A stretch of DNA of 64,000 bases, taken from Microbacterium sp. T2.11-28 (GTDB lineage: Bacteria; Actinomycetota; Actinomycetes; Actinomycetales; Microbacteriaceae). How positions within the stretch are numbered: position 1 is the first letter of the stretch; every line of letters begins with the position of its first letter. The DNA lies in assembly GCF_950097975.1 (NCBI RefSeq), contig NZ_CATNHF010000001.1:735445-799444 (forward strand), read 5' to 3'. Positions 41,667 through 50,464 of this stretch are shown piece after piece. Below the pieces are notes generated by a model. That model was not told the origin of the DNA, did not search any database, and worked only from the letters and a program-made list of their open reading frames with translations. A program made the translations under genes and the position numbers.

Positions 41667-42563
41667 ATGATGAGCCGACACGTCCACACCTCCGTCGTGA
41701 GCCGCGGCATCCGCGCACTCGTCGCGGTCGCGGCGGCGCTCGCGCTGGCCGGGTGCGCGATGGGTCCGGCCCCGCGGGCGACGCCGGACGGGACGCCGGC
41801 CGGGACGCCGGAGGGGGCCCCGGCTCCCTCCTCCTCCGCCGTGCTCATCGCGTCGCCGCCGGTCGCCGGCGCCCCCGACTATCAGCTGGGCGGTGCGTAC
41901 GAGCCGGCCACCGAGGTCCAGATCGTCGCGCGCGACCGCACCGACCCGCCCGTCGAGCGGCTGTACTCGATCTGCTACGTCAACGCGTTCCAGACGCAGC
42001 CGGGCGAGGCGGCAGACTGGCCGGCCGACCTGCTCCTGCGCGACGCCGCGGGCGAGTTCGTGATCGATCCCGACTGGCCCGACGAGGTGATCGTCGACAC
42101 CCGCGACGCCGAGGCCGTGGCCGCCGTGGTGTCCCCGTGGATCGAGGGGTGCGCGCGCGACGGCTTCGACGCGGTGGAGTTCGACAACCTGGACACCTAC
42201 ACGCGCACCGACGGCGCGCTTTCGCGCGAGGACAACCTCGCCGTCGCCGGACTCCTCGTCCGGGCGGCTCACCGCGCGGGGCTCGCCGCGGGTCAGAAGA
42301 ACGCGGCCGAGGATGCCGCCCTGCTGCGCTCCGAGGCGGCCTTCGACTTCGCGATCACGGAGGAGTGCGCCGCCTACGACGAGTGCTCCGCCTACACCGA
42401 CGTGTACGGCGACGCGGTCATCGGCATCGAGTACACCGACAATCTGCCGGCGCCCTTCGCGGAGGTCTGCGCGAGCCCGGAGCGTCCGGCGTCCCTCGTC
42501 CTGCGCGATCGCGACCTGACGGTACCCGGCGACCCCGCCTACGTCTTCGAGCTCTGCCGCTGA
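41667..42563 (+). CDS. GH114-type endo-alpha-1,4-polygalactosaminidase lipoprotein
   Basis: The 298-aa product has a lipoprotein signal with LALAGC (Cys30), a Pro/Thr/Gly linker, and a TIM-barrel of the GH114 type. RLYSICYVNAFQTQPGEAAD, FDAVEFDNLDTY (acidic catalytic region, about 170-181) and AGLAAGQKNAAEDAALLR are family features. GH114 enzymes cleave galactosaminogalactan-type polymers, so it may attack a fungal or bacterial exopolysaccharide. Two ATGs stand side by side (41667, 41670). TAGGCT lies just upstream, so a leaderless start at the second ATG is possible. Confidence 0.85.
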   Translation: MMSRHVHTSVVSRGIRALVAVAAALALAGCAMGPAPRATPDGTPAGTPEGAPAPSSSAVLIASPPVAGAPDYQLGGAYEPATEVQIVARDRTDPPVERLYSICYVNAFQTQPGEAADWPADLLLRDAAGEFVIDPDWPDEVIVDTRDAEAVAAVVSPWIEGCARDGFDAVEFDNLDTYTRTDGALSREDNLAVAGLLVRAAHRAGLAAGQKNAAEDAALLRSEAAFDFAITEECAAYDECSAYTDVYGDAVIGIEYTDNLPAPFAEVCASPERPASLVLRDRDLTVPGDPAYVFELCR

Positions 42564-42585
42564 GCCGCTCGGCGACGCGGCACGA

Positions 42586-42628
42586 CGACGACGTCCCCGA
42601 CGGCCGGGTGGCCGCGGGGACGTCGTCG
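42586..42628. terminator. Bidirectional terminator hairpin
   Basis: CGACGACGTCCCC (42586-42598) and GGGGACGTCGTCG (42616-42628) are perfect 13-bp arms around 17 nt, between the convergent GH114 and DoxX genes. Confidence 0.7.
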
Positions 42629-42688
42629 GGGGTGCTGGAGCGGGATCTGCAGGGGGTCAGACGCTCAGGGGATCAGCGACCCGGGCTC

Positions 42689-43246
42689 TCACCACAGCCA
42701 GGTCTTGTCGCCGACGAGCGCACGCCAGGGGCGGGCGAGGCTCAGGCGCTGGGTCGGCACCGCGAAGAACGCGATCGCCATGACGCCCATGTCGATGATG
42801 TGGCTGTCGATGAGGGGGTTGGTCGCACCGGTCAGTGTCAGGGGGAACTCGGCCAGGTACATGAGGAAGAGCATCGCGACGCCGGCGATGGCACCGATGC
42901 GCACGCCGATCCCGGTGAGGAGCGTGACGCCGACCCCGAGCAGACCGAGCATGAACAGCCAGTCCACCAGCGGCACGCCGGCCAGCGCCGTGAACAGGCC
43001 CGCGAGCGGGCTCTCCGCGGTCGCGTTGCTGAGGAACCCGGTGGTCGGGCTGCCGCCGTTGATCCACGCGCGCTCGGCGGGAGTGGCGAAGCCGAGGCCG
43101 AACACCTTGTCGAGGAAGGCCCAGAGGAAGTAGAAGCCCATCAGCATCCGCGTGACCGCGATGGCGATCGGCAGTGCGCGGGTCGTGGGGACCGGGGTTT
43201 CGGTGGCACCGCCGTGCGGGACGGGGGTGGCGGTGGGGACGGCCAT
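42689..43246 (-). CDS. DoxX-family membrane protein
   Basis: The 185-aa protein has four transmembrane helices typical of DoxX/DoxD. The N-terminal span is followed by FLWAFLDKVFGLGFATPAER, then WLFMLGLLGVGVTLLTGIGV and VAMLFLMYLAEFPLTLTG. Known relatives are thiosulfate:quinone oxidoreductase subunits or redox-associated membrane proteins; the role here is open. The ATG at 43246 is chosen with AAGGTC upstream. It diverges from the HesB-like gene across 267 bp containing a perfect palindrome. Confidence 0.85.
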   Translation of the reverse strand: MAVPTATPVPHGGATETPVPTTRALPIAIAVTRMLMGFYFLWAFLDKVFGLGFATPAERAWINGGSPTTGFLSNATAESPLAGLFTALAGVPLVDWLFMLGLLGVGVTLLTGIGVRIGAIAGVAMLFLMYLAEFPLTLTGATNPLIDSHIIDMGVMAIAFFAVPTQRLSLARPWRALVGDKTWLW

Positions 43247-43349
43247 GATCGGGACCTTTCGTGTTCTCCTGCTCCGGTGGCTCCGGGGCGATGACCTCAG
43301 TTTCCGCCCGTCTGGGAGGACCCTGGGAAAAGTCGGTGCGCGGCCGACA

Positions 43350-43364
43350 TGTGGTCTGACCACA
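43350..43364. promoter_or_regulatory. Palindrome TGTGGTCTGACCACA, GntR/FadR-type operator candidate
   Basis: The arms are perfectly complementary around one T. The core TGGTCTGACCA matches the TGGTnnnACCA sites of FadR/LldR-type GntR regulators. It lies in the divergent DoxX/HesB promoter region. No GntR gene is in this window. Confidence 0.55.
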
Positions 43365-43513
43365 ATCCCTTTTGCACGGTCGATCATCTACAAGCGGCAC
43401 CGAAAACCTCCGGATCCGGTGTGAGTCGGGCCGCATGGTGTGTCAGCGTTTGCGATCCGCCGCGATTCTCGGCATCGTGGCCGGTCCGCAGCAATCCACG
43501 GAAGGAGAGCACC

Positions 43514-43795
43514 ATGCTCACACTCACCGAGAACGCCACCATTGCCGTGAAGTCCCTCACGGAGCAGATCCCCACCACGACCGGAGGCCTCCGCATCAGC
43601 GAGGCCGTGGCCCCGGACCAGGGCTACGCCTTGAATCTGGCCAGCGCCCCCGAGTCCGACGACACCGTCGTCGAGAACGACGGCGCGCGGGTGTTCGTGG
43701 ACCCGGTCGCCACCGTCGCCCTCGACAACCGGGTGCTCGACGCCCGCGTCAGCGAGGACGGCGCGGTCGGTTTCGCGCTCGCCGAGCAGCGCTGA
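43514..43795 (+). CDS. HesB/IscA-like protein without cysteines
   Basis: The 93-aa protein begins MLTLTENATIAVKSLTEQIP and has the GLRISEAV...GYALNLAS...FVDPVA strand pattern of the A-type iron-sulfur carrier fold. A-type carriers need three cysteines to hold a cluster. This sequence has none, so it cannot act as a classic IscA. Actinobacteria often have such Cys-less HesB-annotated proteins, and the function is unknown. GAAGGAG precedes the ATG. Confidence 0.78.
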   Translation: MLTLTENATIAVKSLTEQIPTTTGGLRISEAVAPDQGYALNLASAPESDDTVVENDGARVFVDPVATVALDNRVLDARVSEDGAVGFALAEQR

Positions 43796-43822
43796 GCGCG
43801 CACAACTCGCACGACTTCCGGT

Positions 43823-43850
43823 GGCCCTCGATCCTCATGGATCGGGGGCC
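43823..43850. terminator. Terminator hairpin between HesB-like gene and dnaE2
   Basis: GGCCCTCGATCC (43823-43834) and GGATCGGGGGCC (43839-43850) form a 12-bp stem with one G-T pair and a TCAT loop, between convergent gene ends. Confidence 0.65.
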
Positions 43851-44057
43851 ATCGTGTGTGTGCTGCGAGGGCACTCCGTCGTCGCGGCCGCTCGCCGGCT
43901 CCCCTCCCGCCGGCGAGCTGCCGGGCCCTCGCCTCGGGAAGAGTGGCGCGAGTCGAGCGACGCCGATGCGCGCGAGGTCGACCTCGTGGCGGGACAGGAG
44001 ATAAGCCTCTCGCCCAGCGCCTCATGGCCGTCCCGACGGCGACCGCGCGGATCGGCA

Positions 44058-47000
44058 TCAGCGGAAGTCGCGCGAGCGGTGCTGCACGCCGACTTTGAGA
44101 TCTTCGAACGCATCGGCGAGGAGGTTCGTCACACCCTCCGGCGAGCGCTCCAGCATGCCGCGGGCGATGAGCGCCGGAGAGTCCCGGAGCACGCGCCGGT
44201 ACTTGTTCCAGACGCCCAGCGAGCAGATGACGTTGACGAGGCCGTGCTCGTCCTCGAGGTTCACGAAGGTGATCCCGGATGCCGTCGCCGGCCGCTGCCG
44301 GTGGGTCACGAGCCCGGCGACCTCGATCCGCCGCCCGGTCTCGTGATCGCGGAGCTCGCGCGAGGTGAGCACCCCGCGCGCATCGAGCTGCGCTCGGTAG
44401 TGGGTGAGCGGATGGTCGTCGGTCGAGATGCCCGTGGCCCACAGATCGGCGGCGAGGATGTCGTAGCTGGTCTGGTCGGGGAACAGCGGCGGCTGCACCG
44501 AGATGAGCGTGCCCTCGAGGAACTCGGGGCGGTTCTGAGCGGCGTCCCCCGCCAGCCAGATGCCCTCGCGCCGCGACACCCCGAGGCTCTCGAACGCCCC
44601 GGCTGTCGCGAGGGCTTCGAGGTGGGCCTCGGTGGCGCCGGTGCGACGGACGAGGTCGCGGAGGTCGCGGAACGGGCCGCCGCGATCGCGCTCCGCCACG
44701 ATGCGGTCTGCCAGCGGCTTCCCGATGCCCGTCACCGCGGCCAGACCGAGCCGCACGGCGAAGGCGCCGTCGCGGCGGTGGGCGGCGTCCGCCACGGACG
44801 CGGTGGGGTCGAAGTCGGGCACCGGCGGCTGGATCCGGTCGGTGCACGACGCGAGCCCGGTGGGTGGAGCCGGTGCGGGATGCTCCTCGGCGGTCCGGCG
44901 GACCGGGGGCGGGGCCTCCACCGGCTCGAGGACGGCTTCGGTCTCCGAGGCGTGGATGTCGGGGCGGCGGACGGTCACCCCGTGCCGCCGGGCGTCGGCG
45001 GTGAGTGAGGCGGGCGAGTAGAAGCCCATCGGCTGCGCGCGCAGCAGGGCCGCCAGGAACGCGGCCGGATAGTGCAGCTTCAGCCAGGACGACGCGTAGA
45101 CGAGCAGGCCGAACGACAGTGAGTGGCTCTCGGCGAAGCCGAAGTTCGCGAACGCCTGGATCTTCGCGTACAGATCGTCGGCGACCTGGCCGACCAGGCC
45201 GTGCCGGGCCATGCCCTCGTAGAGCTTGCGCTTGAGCGACTCGATCCGCTCGATCCCGCGCTTGGAGCCCATCGCGCGGCGAAGGAGGTCGGCATCCTCC
45301 CCCGACAGGTCGCCCACGGCCATGCCCATCTGCATGAGCTGCTCCTGGAACACCGGGATGCCGAGGGTGCGCTCGAGCACGGGCTCGAGCTTCGGGTGCA
45401 CGTAGGTGACCTTCTCGTGTCCGAGCTTGCGGCGCACGTACGGGTGCACGGCGCCGCCCTGGATGGGCCCGGGCCGGATGAGGGCGATCTCGATCACGAG
45501 GTCGTAGAAGCGCCGCGGCTGCAGCCGCGGAAGGAGCCCCATCTGCGCGCGCGATTCGACCTGGAAGACCCCGATCGAATCGGCCCGGCAGAGCATGTCG
45601 TAGACGGCGGCCTCCTCCTTCGGGATCGTCGCCAGCTCCCACCGCTCCCCCGTCGCTTCGTCGATGAGATCGAAGCCGTACTGCAGCGCCGCCAGCATCC
45701 CGAGGCCCAGCAGGTCGAACTTCACGAGCCCCATCCAGGCCGCGTCGTCCTTGTCCCACTGGATGACGGTGCGGTTCTCCATGCGCGCGTGCTCGATGGG
45801 GACGACCTCGCCGACGGGCCGGTCGGTGAGCACCATGCCGCCGGAGTGGATGCCGAGGTGCCGCGGCGCCTTCAGCAGCTCGCCCGCATAGGCGAGCACC
45901 CGATCGGGGATGTCGTGGTCGGCGGTCTCGAACTGACCGTCCCACCGCTCGATCTGCTTCGACCAGGCGTCCTGCTGGCCCGGCGAGTGGCCGAGCGCGC
46001 GCGCCATGTCGCGGACCGCGTTCTTGGGCCGGTACTGGATGACGTTCGCGACCTGCGCGGCGCGGTCGCGGCCGTAGGTGGCGTACACCCACTGGATGAT
46101 CTCCTCGCGCCGATCGGAGTCGAAGTCGACGTCGATGTCGGGCTCCTCGTCGCGCAGCGCCGAGAGGAACCGCTCGAACGGGAGCCGGTAGAAGATCGAG
46201 TCGATCGCCGTGATCCCGAGCAGATAGCAGACGGCGCTGTTGGCGGCCGACCCGCGGCCCTGGCAGAGGATGCCGCGGCGGCGCGCCTCCTGGACGATGC
46301 CGTGGACGATGAGGAAGTACCCCGGGAAGTCCTTCTGCTCGATGACGCCGAGCTCCTTCTCGATGCGTGCCCGCCCGTCGTCGTCGAGGTCGGGATAGAA
46401 GCGCGGCACCGCGTCCCACACGAGGTGGCGCAGCCAGCTCATGGGGGTGTGCCCCTCGGGCACCGGCAGCTTCGGCAGCGCGGGCTTGGCCCGCCGGAGC
46501 GGGAAGGCGAGCTCGTCGGCGAGGGCGACCGTGCGGCTGACGGCGCCGGGGTACCGCCGGAACCGGCGCTGCATCTCGGCCCCCGACCGCAGGTGCGCGC
46601 CGGCGTGGGAGGGCAGCCACCCGTCGAGCTCGTCGAGGCCGCGCCCGGCGCGCACCGCGGCGACGGCCGCTGCGAGGGGCATGCGCTCGGGCACGGCGTA
46701 GTGGACGTTGTTGGTCGCCAGCAGCGGCAGGCCGCGGTCCCGGGCGAGGGCCGCGAGCGCGTCGTTGTCGCGGGTGTCGGTGGGGTTGCCGTGGTCGATG
46801 AGCTCGACCTCGACCGCGTCGGGCCCGAACAGCGCGACCAGCCGGTCGAGCTCGTCGCCCGCGGCCCCCGGTCCCCCGTCGGCGAGGGCCCGGCGGACGG
46901 CGCCCTTGCGGCATCCCGTGAGGATCGACCAGTGTCCCCTGCCGCGCTCGGCCAGGTCGGCGAGGTCGTAGTGGGGACGCCCCTTCTCCGCACCGGCCAG

Positions 47001-47534
47001 CTGGGCGTGCGTGATGGCGGCCGCCAGCCGGTGGTAGCCCTCCTCTCCCCGGGCCAGGACCAGCAGGTGCGTGCCCTCGGGATCGGGAAGGCCGGTGCGC
47101 GGCGACGCGGGCGCGGAACGCGGCGCCGATGCGGGCGGCACCCCGAGCAGCCCCGCTCCCGGCGGGCCCGCCGTCTCGCCGAGCGACAGCTCCGCGCCGA
47201 AGACGGTCTTCACCTGCAGGTGCTCGGCCGCCTCGGCGAAGCGCACGATGCCGTAGAAGCCGTCGTGGTCGCTGATCGCGAGGGCGTGCAGACCGAGCCG
47301 CTCGGCCTCTTCGGCGAGCTCGGCAGGCGAGGAGGCGCCGTCGAGGAACGAGAACGACGAGTGCGCGTGCAGCTCGGCGTACGGCACGGGATCGTCGGGA
47401 CGCACGATGGGAGTCGGCTCGTACGGCCCGCGCTTGCGCGAGAACGCGGGACCGTCGCCGCCGTCGGGCTCGGGACGCCCGCTCAGCACCCGCTCCATCT
47501 CCGACCAGGTGACCGACGGGTTGTTGAAGCCCAT
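44058..47534 (-). CDS. dnaE2: Error-prone DNA polymerase III alpha subunit DnaE2 (ImuC)
   Basis: The 1158-aa C-family polymerase performs mutagenic translesion synthesis in the ImuA'/ImuB/DnaE2 mutasome. It has an N-terminal PHP domain with AELHAHSSFSFLDGASSPAE. The polymerase palm carries the catalytic aspartates in DEEPDIDVDFDSDRREEIIQ near residue 460. GSAANSAVCYLLGI and LGIHSGGMVLTDRPVGEVVP are also present. A C-terminal helix-hairpin-helix and OB region follow (VTGIGKPLADRIV, GLVTHRQRP). It lacks the long tail of the replicative DnaE1. Its ATG overlaps the imuB stop as TGATG, so translation is coupled. Confidence 0.96.
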   Translation of the reverse strand: MGFNNPSVTWSEMERVLSGRPEPDGGDGPAFSRKRGPYEPTPIVRPDDPVPYAELHAHSSFSFLDGASSPAELAEEAERLGLHALAISDHDGFYGIVRFAEAAEHLQVKTVFGAELSLGETAGPPGAGLLGVPPASAPRSAPASPRTGLPDPEGTHLLVLARGEEGYHRLAAAITHAQLAGAEKGRPHYDLADLAERGRGHWSILTGCRKGAVRRALADGGPGAAGDELDRLVALFGPDAVEVELIDHGNPTDTRDNDALAALARDRGLPLLATNNVHYAVPERMPLAAAVAAVRAGRGLDELDGWLPSHAGAHLRSGAEMQRRFRRYPGAVSRTVALADELAFPLRRAKPALPKLPVPEGHTPMSWLRHLVWDAVPRFYPDLDDDGRARIEKELGVIEQKDFPGYFLIVHGIVQEARRRGILCQGRGSAANSAVCYLLGITAIDSIFYRLPFERFLSALRDEEPDIDVDFDSDRREEIIQWVYATYGRDRAAQVANVIQYRPKNAVRDMARALGHSPGQQDAWSKQIERWDGQFETADHDIPDRVLAYAGELLKAPRHLGIHSGGMVLTDRPVGEVVPIEHARMENRTVIQWDKDDAAWMGLVKFDLLGLGMLAALQYGFDLIDEATGERWELATIPKEEAAVYDMLCRADSIGVFQVESRAQMGLLPRLQPRRFYDLVIEIALIRPGPIQGGAVHPYVRRKLGHEKVTYVHPKLEPVLERTLGIPVFQEQLMQMGMAVGDLSGEDADLLRRAMGSKRGIERIESLKRKLYEGMARHGLVGQVADDLYAKIQAFANFGFAESHSLSFGLLVYASSWLKLHYPAAFLAALLRAQPMGFYSPASLTADARRHGVTVRRPDIHASETEAVLEPVEAPPPVRRTAEEHPAPAPPTGLASCTDRIQPPVPDFDPTASVADAAHRRDGAFAVRLGLAAVTGIGKPLADRIVAERDRGGPFRDLRDLVRRTGATEAHLEALATAGAFESLGVSRREGIWLAGDAAQNRPEFLEGTLISVQPPLFPDQTSYDILAADLWATGISTDDHPLTHYRAQLDARGVLTSRELRDHETGRRIEVAGLVTHRQRPATASGITFVNLEDEHGLVNVICSLGVWNKYRRVLRDSPALIARGMLERSPEGVTNLLADAFEDLKVGVQHRSRDFR

Positions 47535-49102
47535 CAGTCGTACCGCCCCTCGGCATGCCAGACCCCCGCCTCGCACACCAGCAGCCACGCCGTCTGGTGC
47601 ACGTCGACCACCTGGAAGCGGTGCGCGTGGCGTGCTCTCACGGCATCCCACGCCCGCTCCACGACCGGCCAGGGCCCTGCCCACGTCTGCACCGGCCGCG
47701 TCGTCCCCGCTGCCACCAGGGCCGCCGGCGCCGCCGTCGGCTCGCCCCGCGCATCGACGGCCACCATGTCGCCGTCGCCGTCGACCACCGCCACCGGCAC
47801 CGGCTCGGCGAAGACCGTGGACGGCAGCGGATCGGGGATGCTCCCCGGCCACGGCCGTGCACGGTCGGCGGGCACCACGCGGTCGCCCCACGGCACGAGC
47901 ACCTGCCGCTCCTGCAGCCACCTGCCGCCTCCGACGACCGGTGTGACCACCCCTCGATGGCCCAGCATGGCCTGCACGCGCGAGAGGGCGTGATGCACCT
48001 TCTCGTCGGGCCCGCCGCCGAAGAGGGCCCGCGCGTGGTGGGCTGCGGCATCCACCCGCTCCGGTTCGAGCCGCACATGGGCGACGGCGCTGCGCAGGGT
48101 CTGCTCGGCCAGCTGCCAGCGCACCCGGTCGACGACCCCCGACGCGTCGAACGCTCCCGGATGCAGCCAGACCCGGGAGCTGCGCTCGCCCCTCTCCCCG
48201 GTGACCACGACCCGCAGCTCGGTGCAGACGAGGTCGACGGCGCCGAGTCCCGTGATGAACTCGTCGGCGGCGACGCGCACACCGAACGCGACCTGCTCGG
48301 CGAGCTCCAGCGGCGGTTCGAAGGCGACCTCCCGGTGCAGTTCGGGCGGCGGGGTGCGCGGCGTCACCGGACGGGAGTCCGCCCCTGCTGCGAGCGCGTG
48401 CAGCCGCGCCCCGCGGGCGCCGAACCGTTCGATCAGCCGTTCCACCGGGAGCGCGGCGACCTGCCCCAGGGTCTGCACCCCCAGCCGCGCGAACAGGTCG
48501 ACGATGTCGTGCTCGAGCACCGTCACCGGCAGGGGCGCGAGAAAGGCCGCCGACTCCCCCGCCGGCACCAGACGGATCGGCTGGTCCGTGCGCGTGCCCG
48601 AACGAGCTGCCTGCTCGGCCGTGAAGGGGCCGTCGGCGACGCCCGCCCGCACGTCGTCGATGCCCGCGTCGCCCAGGATGCCGGTGAGCACCGTCGCCGC
48701 GGCCGCCTCGCCCCCGTAGTAGCGGGCCGGTCCTCTCGCCTTCAGTGCGCACAGCCCCGGCTGCAGCAGCTGGACCCCCGGTGCGACGTCCTCGAGCTGC
48801 GCGATCAGCGGGGCGAACACCCGCTGATCGCGCACCGGATCGGCGTCGGCCACCACGAGGTGCGGGCAGCGCGCCTGCGCGTCCCGCCGCCGCTGACCGC
48901 GCCGCACCCCCTCGGCCCGCGCGGCGGCGGAGCAGGCGACCACCATGCCCTTCGCGAAGATCGCGATCGTCAGGGCCGCATCGGGCGGGTCGGTGCCGTC
49001 GCGGGTGAGGGCGACGATCGGCCAGTCCGGGACCCACACGACGAGGCTGCGCACCGGCGCGCCGCCGGTCTCGGCGACGGCGGGCGCCCCCCGCGCCGGC
49101 AT
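47534..49102 (-). CDS. imuB: ImuB, catalytically inactive Y-family polymerase homologue
   Basis: The 522-aa protein keeps the Y-family layout but not the catalytic acids. The first strand reads SLVVWVPDWPIVALTRDGTD without the usual DMDxF, and QPGLCALKARGPARYYGGEA stands where SxDEAYLD is expected. A fingers/little-finger part with LGVQTLGQVAALPVERLIER and a C-terminal extension follow. In mycobacteria, ImuB is the hub that ties DnaE2 and the beta clamp together. The ATG at 49102 overlaps the imuA' stop (TGATG). Confidence 0.93.
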   Translation of the reverse strand: MPARGAPAVAETGGAPVRSLVVWVPDWPIVALTRDGTDPPDAALTIAIFAKGMVVACSAAARAEGVRRGQRRRDAQARCPHLVVADADPVRDQRVFAPLIAQLEDVAPGVQLLQPGLCALKARGPARYYGGEAAAATVLTGILGDAGIDDVRAGVADGPFTAEQAARSGTRTDQPIRLVPAGESAAFLAPLPVTVLEHDIVDLFARLGVQTLGQVAALPVERLIERFGARGARLHALAAGADSRPVTPRTPPPELHREVAFEPPLELAEQVAFGVRVAADEFITGLGAVDLVCTELRVVVTGERGERSSRVWLHPGAFDASGVVDRVRWQLAEQTLRSAVAHVRLEPERVDAAAHHARALFGGGPDEKVHHALSRVQAMLGHRGVVTPVVGGGRWLQERQVLVPWGDRVVPADRARPWPGSIPDPLPSTVFAEPVPVAVVDGDGDMVAVDARGEPTAAPAALVAAGTTRPVQTWAGPWPVVERAWDAVRARHAHRFQVVDVHQTAWLLVCEAGVWHAEGRYD

Positions 49103-49797
49103 CAGCTCACCGCCCGCATCGGCGGCGCCTGCTCGCGCACGATCCTCTCGACGGGGGCGATGGTGCCGTCCGGCGCCGGCAGCATCATCCGATTGCTGCG
49201 GGGCACCGGGAAGCGCCGGCTCGACACGGTGACGGTGAGCTCCCGCCCCGACAGGATGCCGTATCCGTCGCCGAGGCCCGACCATTCGGGGCTGTCGACG
49301 TCGATCATCGCCTCGGTCTGCGGCCAGGGTCCCTGCACGAGGAGCACCGATCCGCGCTCGCGCATCCGCGCCGCGAGCCGGCCGATGTCGGCGTCCTTCG
49401 CCCGCGACGGCGGCCGCACGGCCACCACCGGCAGCACCTCGGCGATGGTCGCCGTCACCGCGAGCCACCGGGGCCCGGGATCGGGGATCAGTACGAGGCG
49501 CGACAGATCGACACCGATGCGCTCGGCCGCCTCGACGCCGAAACCGGGCACACCCACGACCCCGCACCACGACCCCGCCTGAGAGGGCTGCGCCAGGAGC
49601 GCGAACAGCAGCGACATCGACCGCCCGAGCGAGTACGCCGCTCCCGGACGGAGTCCCCGCCCCGGGAGGAGCTCGCCGATCGCAGGGTGGACGGGCAGCA
49701 CCGGGGCATCGAGACGACGGCCCTGCACCCGCTCGAGCTGGGCGCGCAGCCGCTGCACCTCCTGCACCGCAGCCGCATCCCGCACGATCGTCCTCAC
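49102..49797 (-). CDS. imuA': ImuA', RecA-like mutasome accessory protein
   Basis: The 231-aa protein has a RecA-like core in which GLRPGAAYSLGRSMSLLFAL stands where a Walker A would be, but without GKT. It therefore probably does not bind ATP like RecA. It is the first gene of the damage-inducible operon imuA'-imuB-dnaE2. The GTG start at 49797 lies 6 nt after a TAGCCT box that is overlapped by the LexA site. Confidence 0.87.
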   Translation of the reverse strand: MRTIVRDAAAVQEVQRLRAQLERVQGRRLDAPVLPVHPAIGELLPGRGLRPGAAYSLGRSMSLLFALLAQPSQAGSWCGVVGVPGFGVEAAERIGVDLSRLVLIPDPGPRWLAVTATIAEVLPVVAVRPPSRAKDADIGRLAARMRERGSVLLVQGPWPQTEAMIDVDSPEWSGLGDGYGILSGRELTVTVSSRRFPVPRSNRMMLPAPDGTIAPVERIVREQAPPMRAVS

Positions 49798-49803
49798 CTC
49801 GAC

Positions 49804-49809
49804 AGGCTA
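49804..49809 (-). promoter_or_regulatory. -10 box of the imuA' operon (leaderless)
   Basis: On the minus strand TAGCCT ends 6 nt before the GTG at 49797; the LexA box overlaps it. Confidence 0.55.
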
Positions 49810-49825
49810 GAACATTTGTTCTAGC
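49806..49825. promoter_or_regulatory. LexA (SOS) box
   Basis: GCTAGAACA and TGTTCTAGC are perfect 9-bp arms around TT. The GAACATTTGTTC core fits the actinobacterial SOS box (CGAAC-N4-GTTCG type) and overlaps the -10 of the mutasome operon. Confidence 0.88.
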
Positions 49826-49885
49826 TCCTCAATCCGTCGAGATCGAAGATACGGACGACCACCGACATCCCGTCGGCGGCGCTGG

Positions 49886-50383
49886 TCAGGCGGCGAGCGC
49901 CAGATACGGCTCCCAGACCGGGTCGGTGCGCTCGGTGCCGCGGACCGTCCACTGCGCCCCCCGAGGCGGCTGCGGGATCCACTTGAGCTCCCAGCCCATC
50001 TCCTGCGGGGTGCGGTCGCCCTTCATGTTGTTGCACCGCAGGCAGCAGGCCACGAGGTTCTCCCACGAGTCCGCGCCTCCGCGTGACCGCGGCAGCACGT
50101 GGTCGATCGTCGTGGCGCCCTTGCTGCAGTACGCGCAGCGGTGGGCATCCCGGCGCAGGACCCCCCGTCTGGTCACCGGCACGCGGCGCCCTCCGGGCAC
50201 CCGGACGTAGCGGGTCAGCAGGATCACGGCCGGGCGGTCGTACGCGCCTCTCGCTCCCCAGACCGGATCGTTGTCGACGTGCTCGACGACGGTGGCCTTG
50301 TCGTTCATCACGAGCACGAGGGCTCGCTTGAACGAGACGACGGCCAGGGGTTCGTATCCTGCGTTCAGCACCAGAGTGCGCAT
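49886..50383 (-). CDS. HNH endonuclease
   Basis: The 165-aa protein begins MRTLVLNAGYEPLAVVSFKR and has the HNH nuclease core. CAYCSKGATTIDHVLPRSRG has the first zinc CxxC and the catalytic D-H. ENLVACCLRCNNMKGDRTPQ has the second zinc pair and Asn. This short HNH family is very common in actinobacteria, usually in one copy. Its role is not settled. The start has GAGAGG upstream. A structured RNA with its own terminator is encoded immediately upstream in the same direction. Confidence 0.93.
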   Translation of the reverse strand: MRTLVLNAGYEPLAVVSFKRALVLVMNDKATVVEHVDNDPVWGARGAYDRPAVILLTRYVRVPGGRRVPVTRRGVLRRDAHRCAYCSKGATTIDHVLPRSRGGADSWENLVACCLRCNNMKGDRTPQEMGWELKWIPQPPRGAQWTVRGTERTDPVWEPYLALAA

Positions 50384-50464
50384 TCGGTGTCCTCTCGAAC
50401 TGCCGTGACGGCTTCAGCGGTTGTTCGGTTGCGACGCCGCCCGGGCGAAGAGGGTGCGAGCACG

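Noticed and set aside
45123..47993. Long plus-strand frame opposite dnaE2 and imuB
   Set aside because: It is antisense to two certain genes and has no recognisable domain or start signal.
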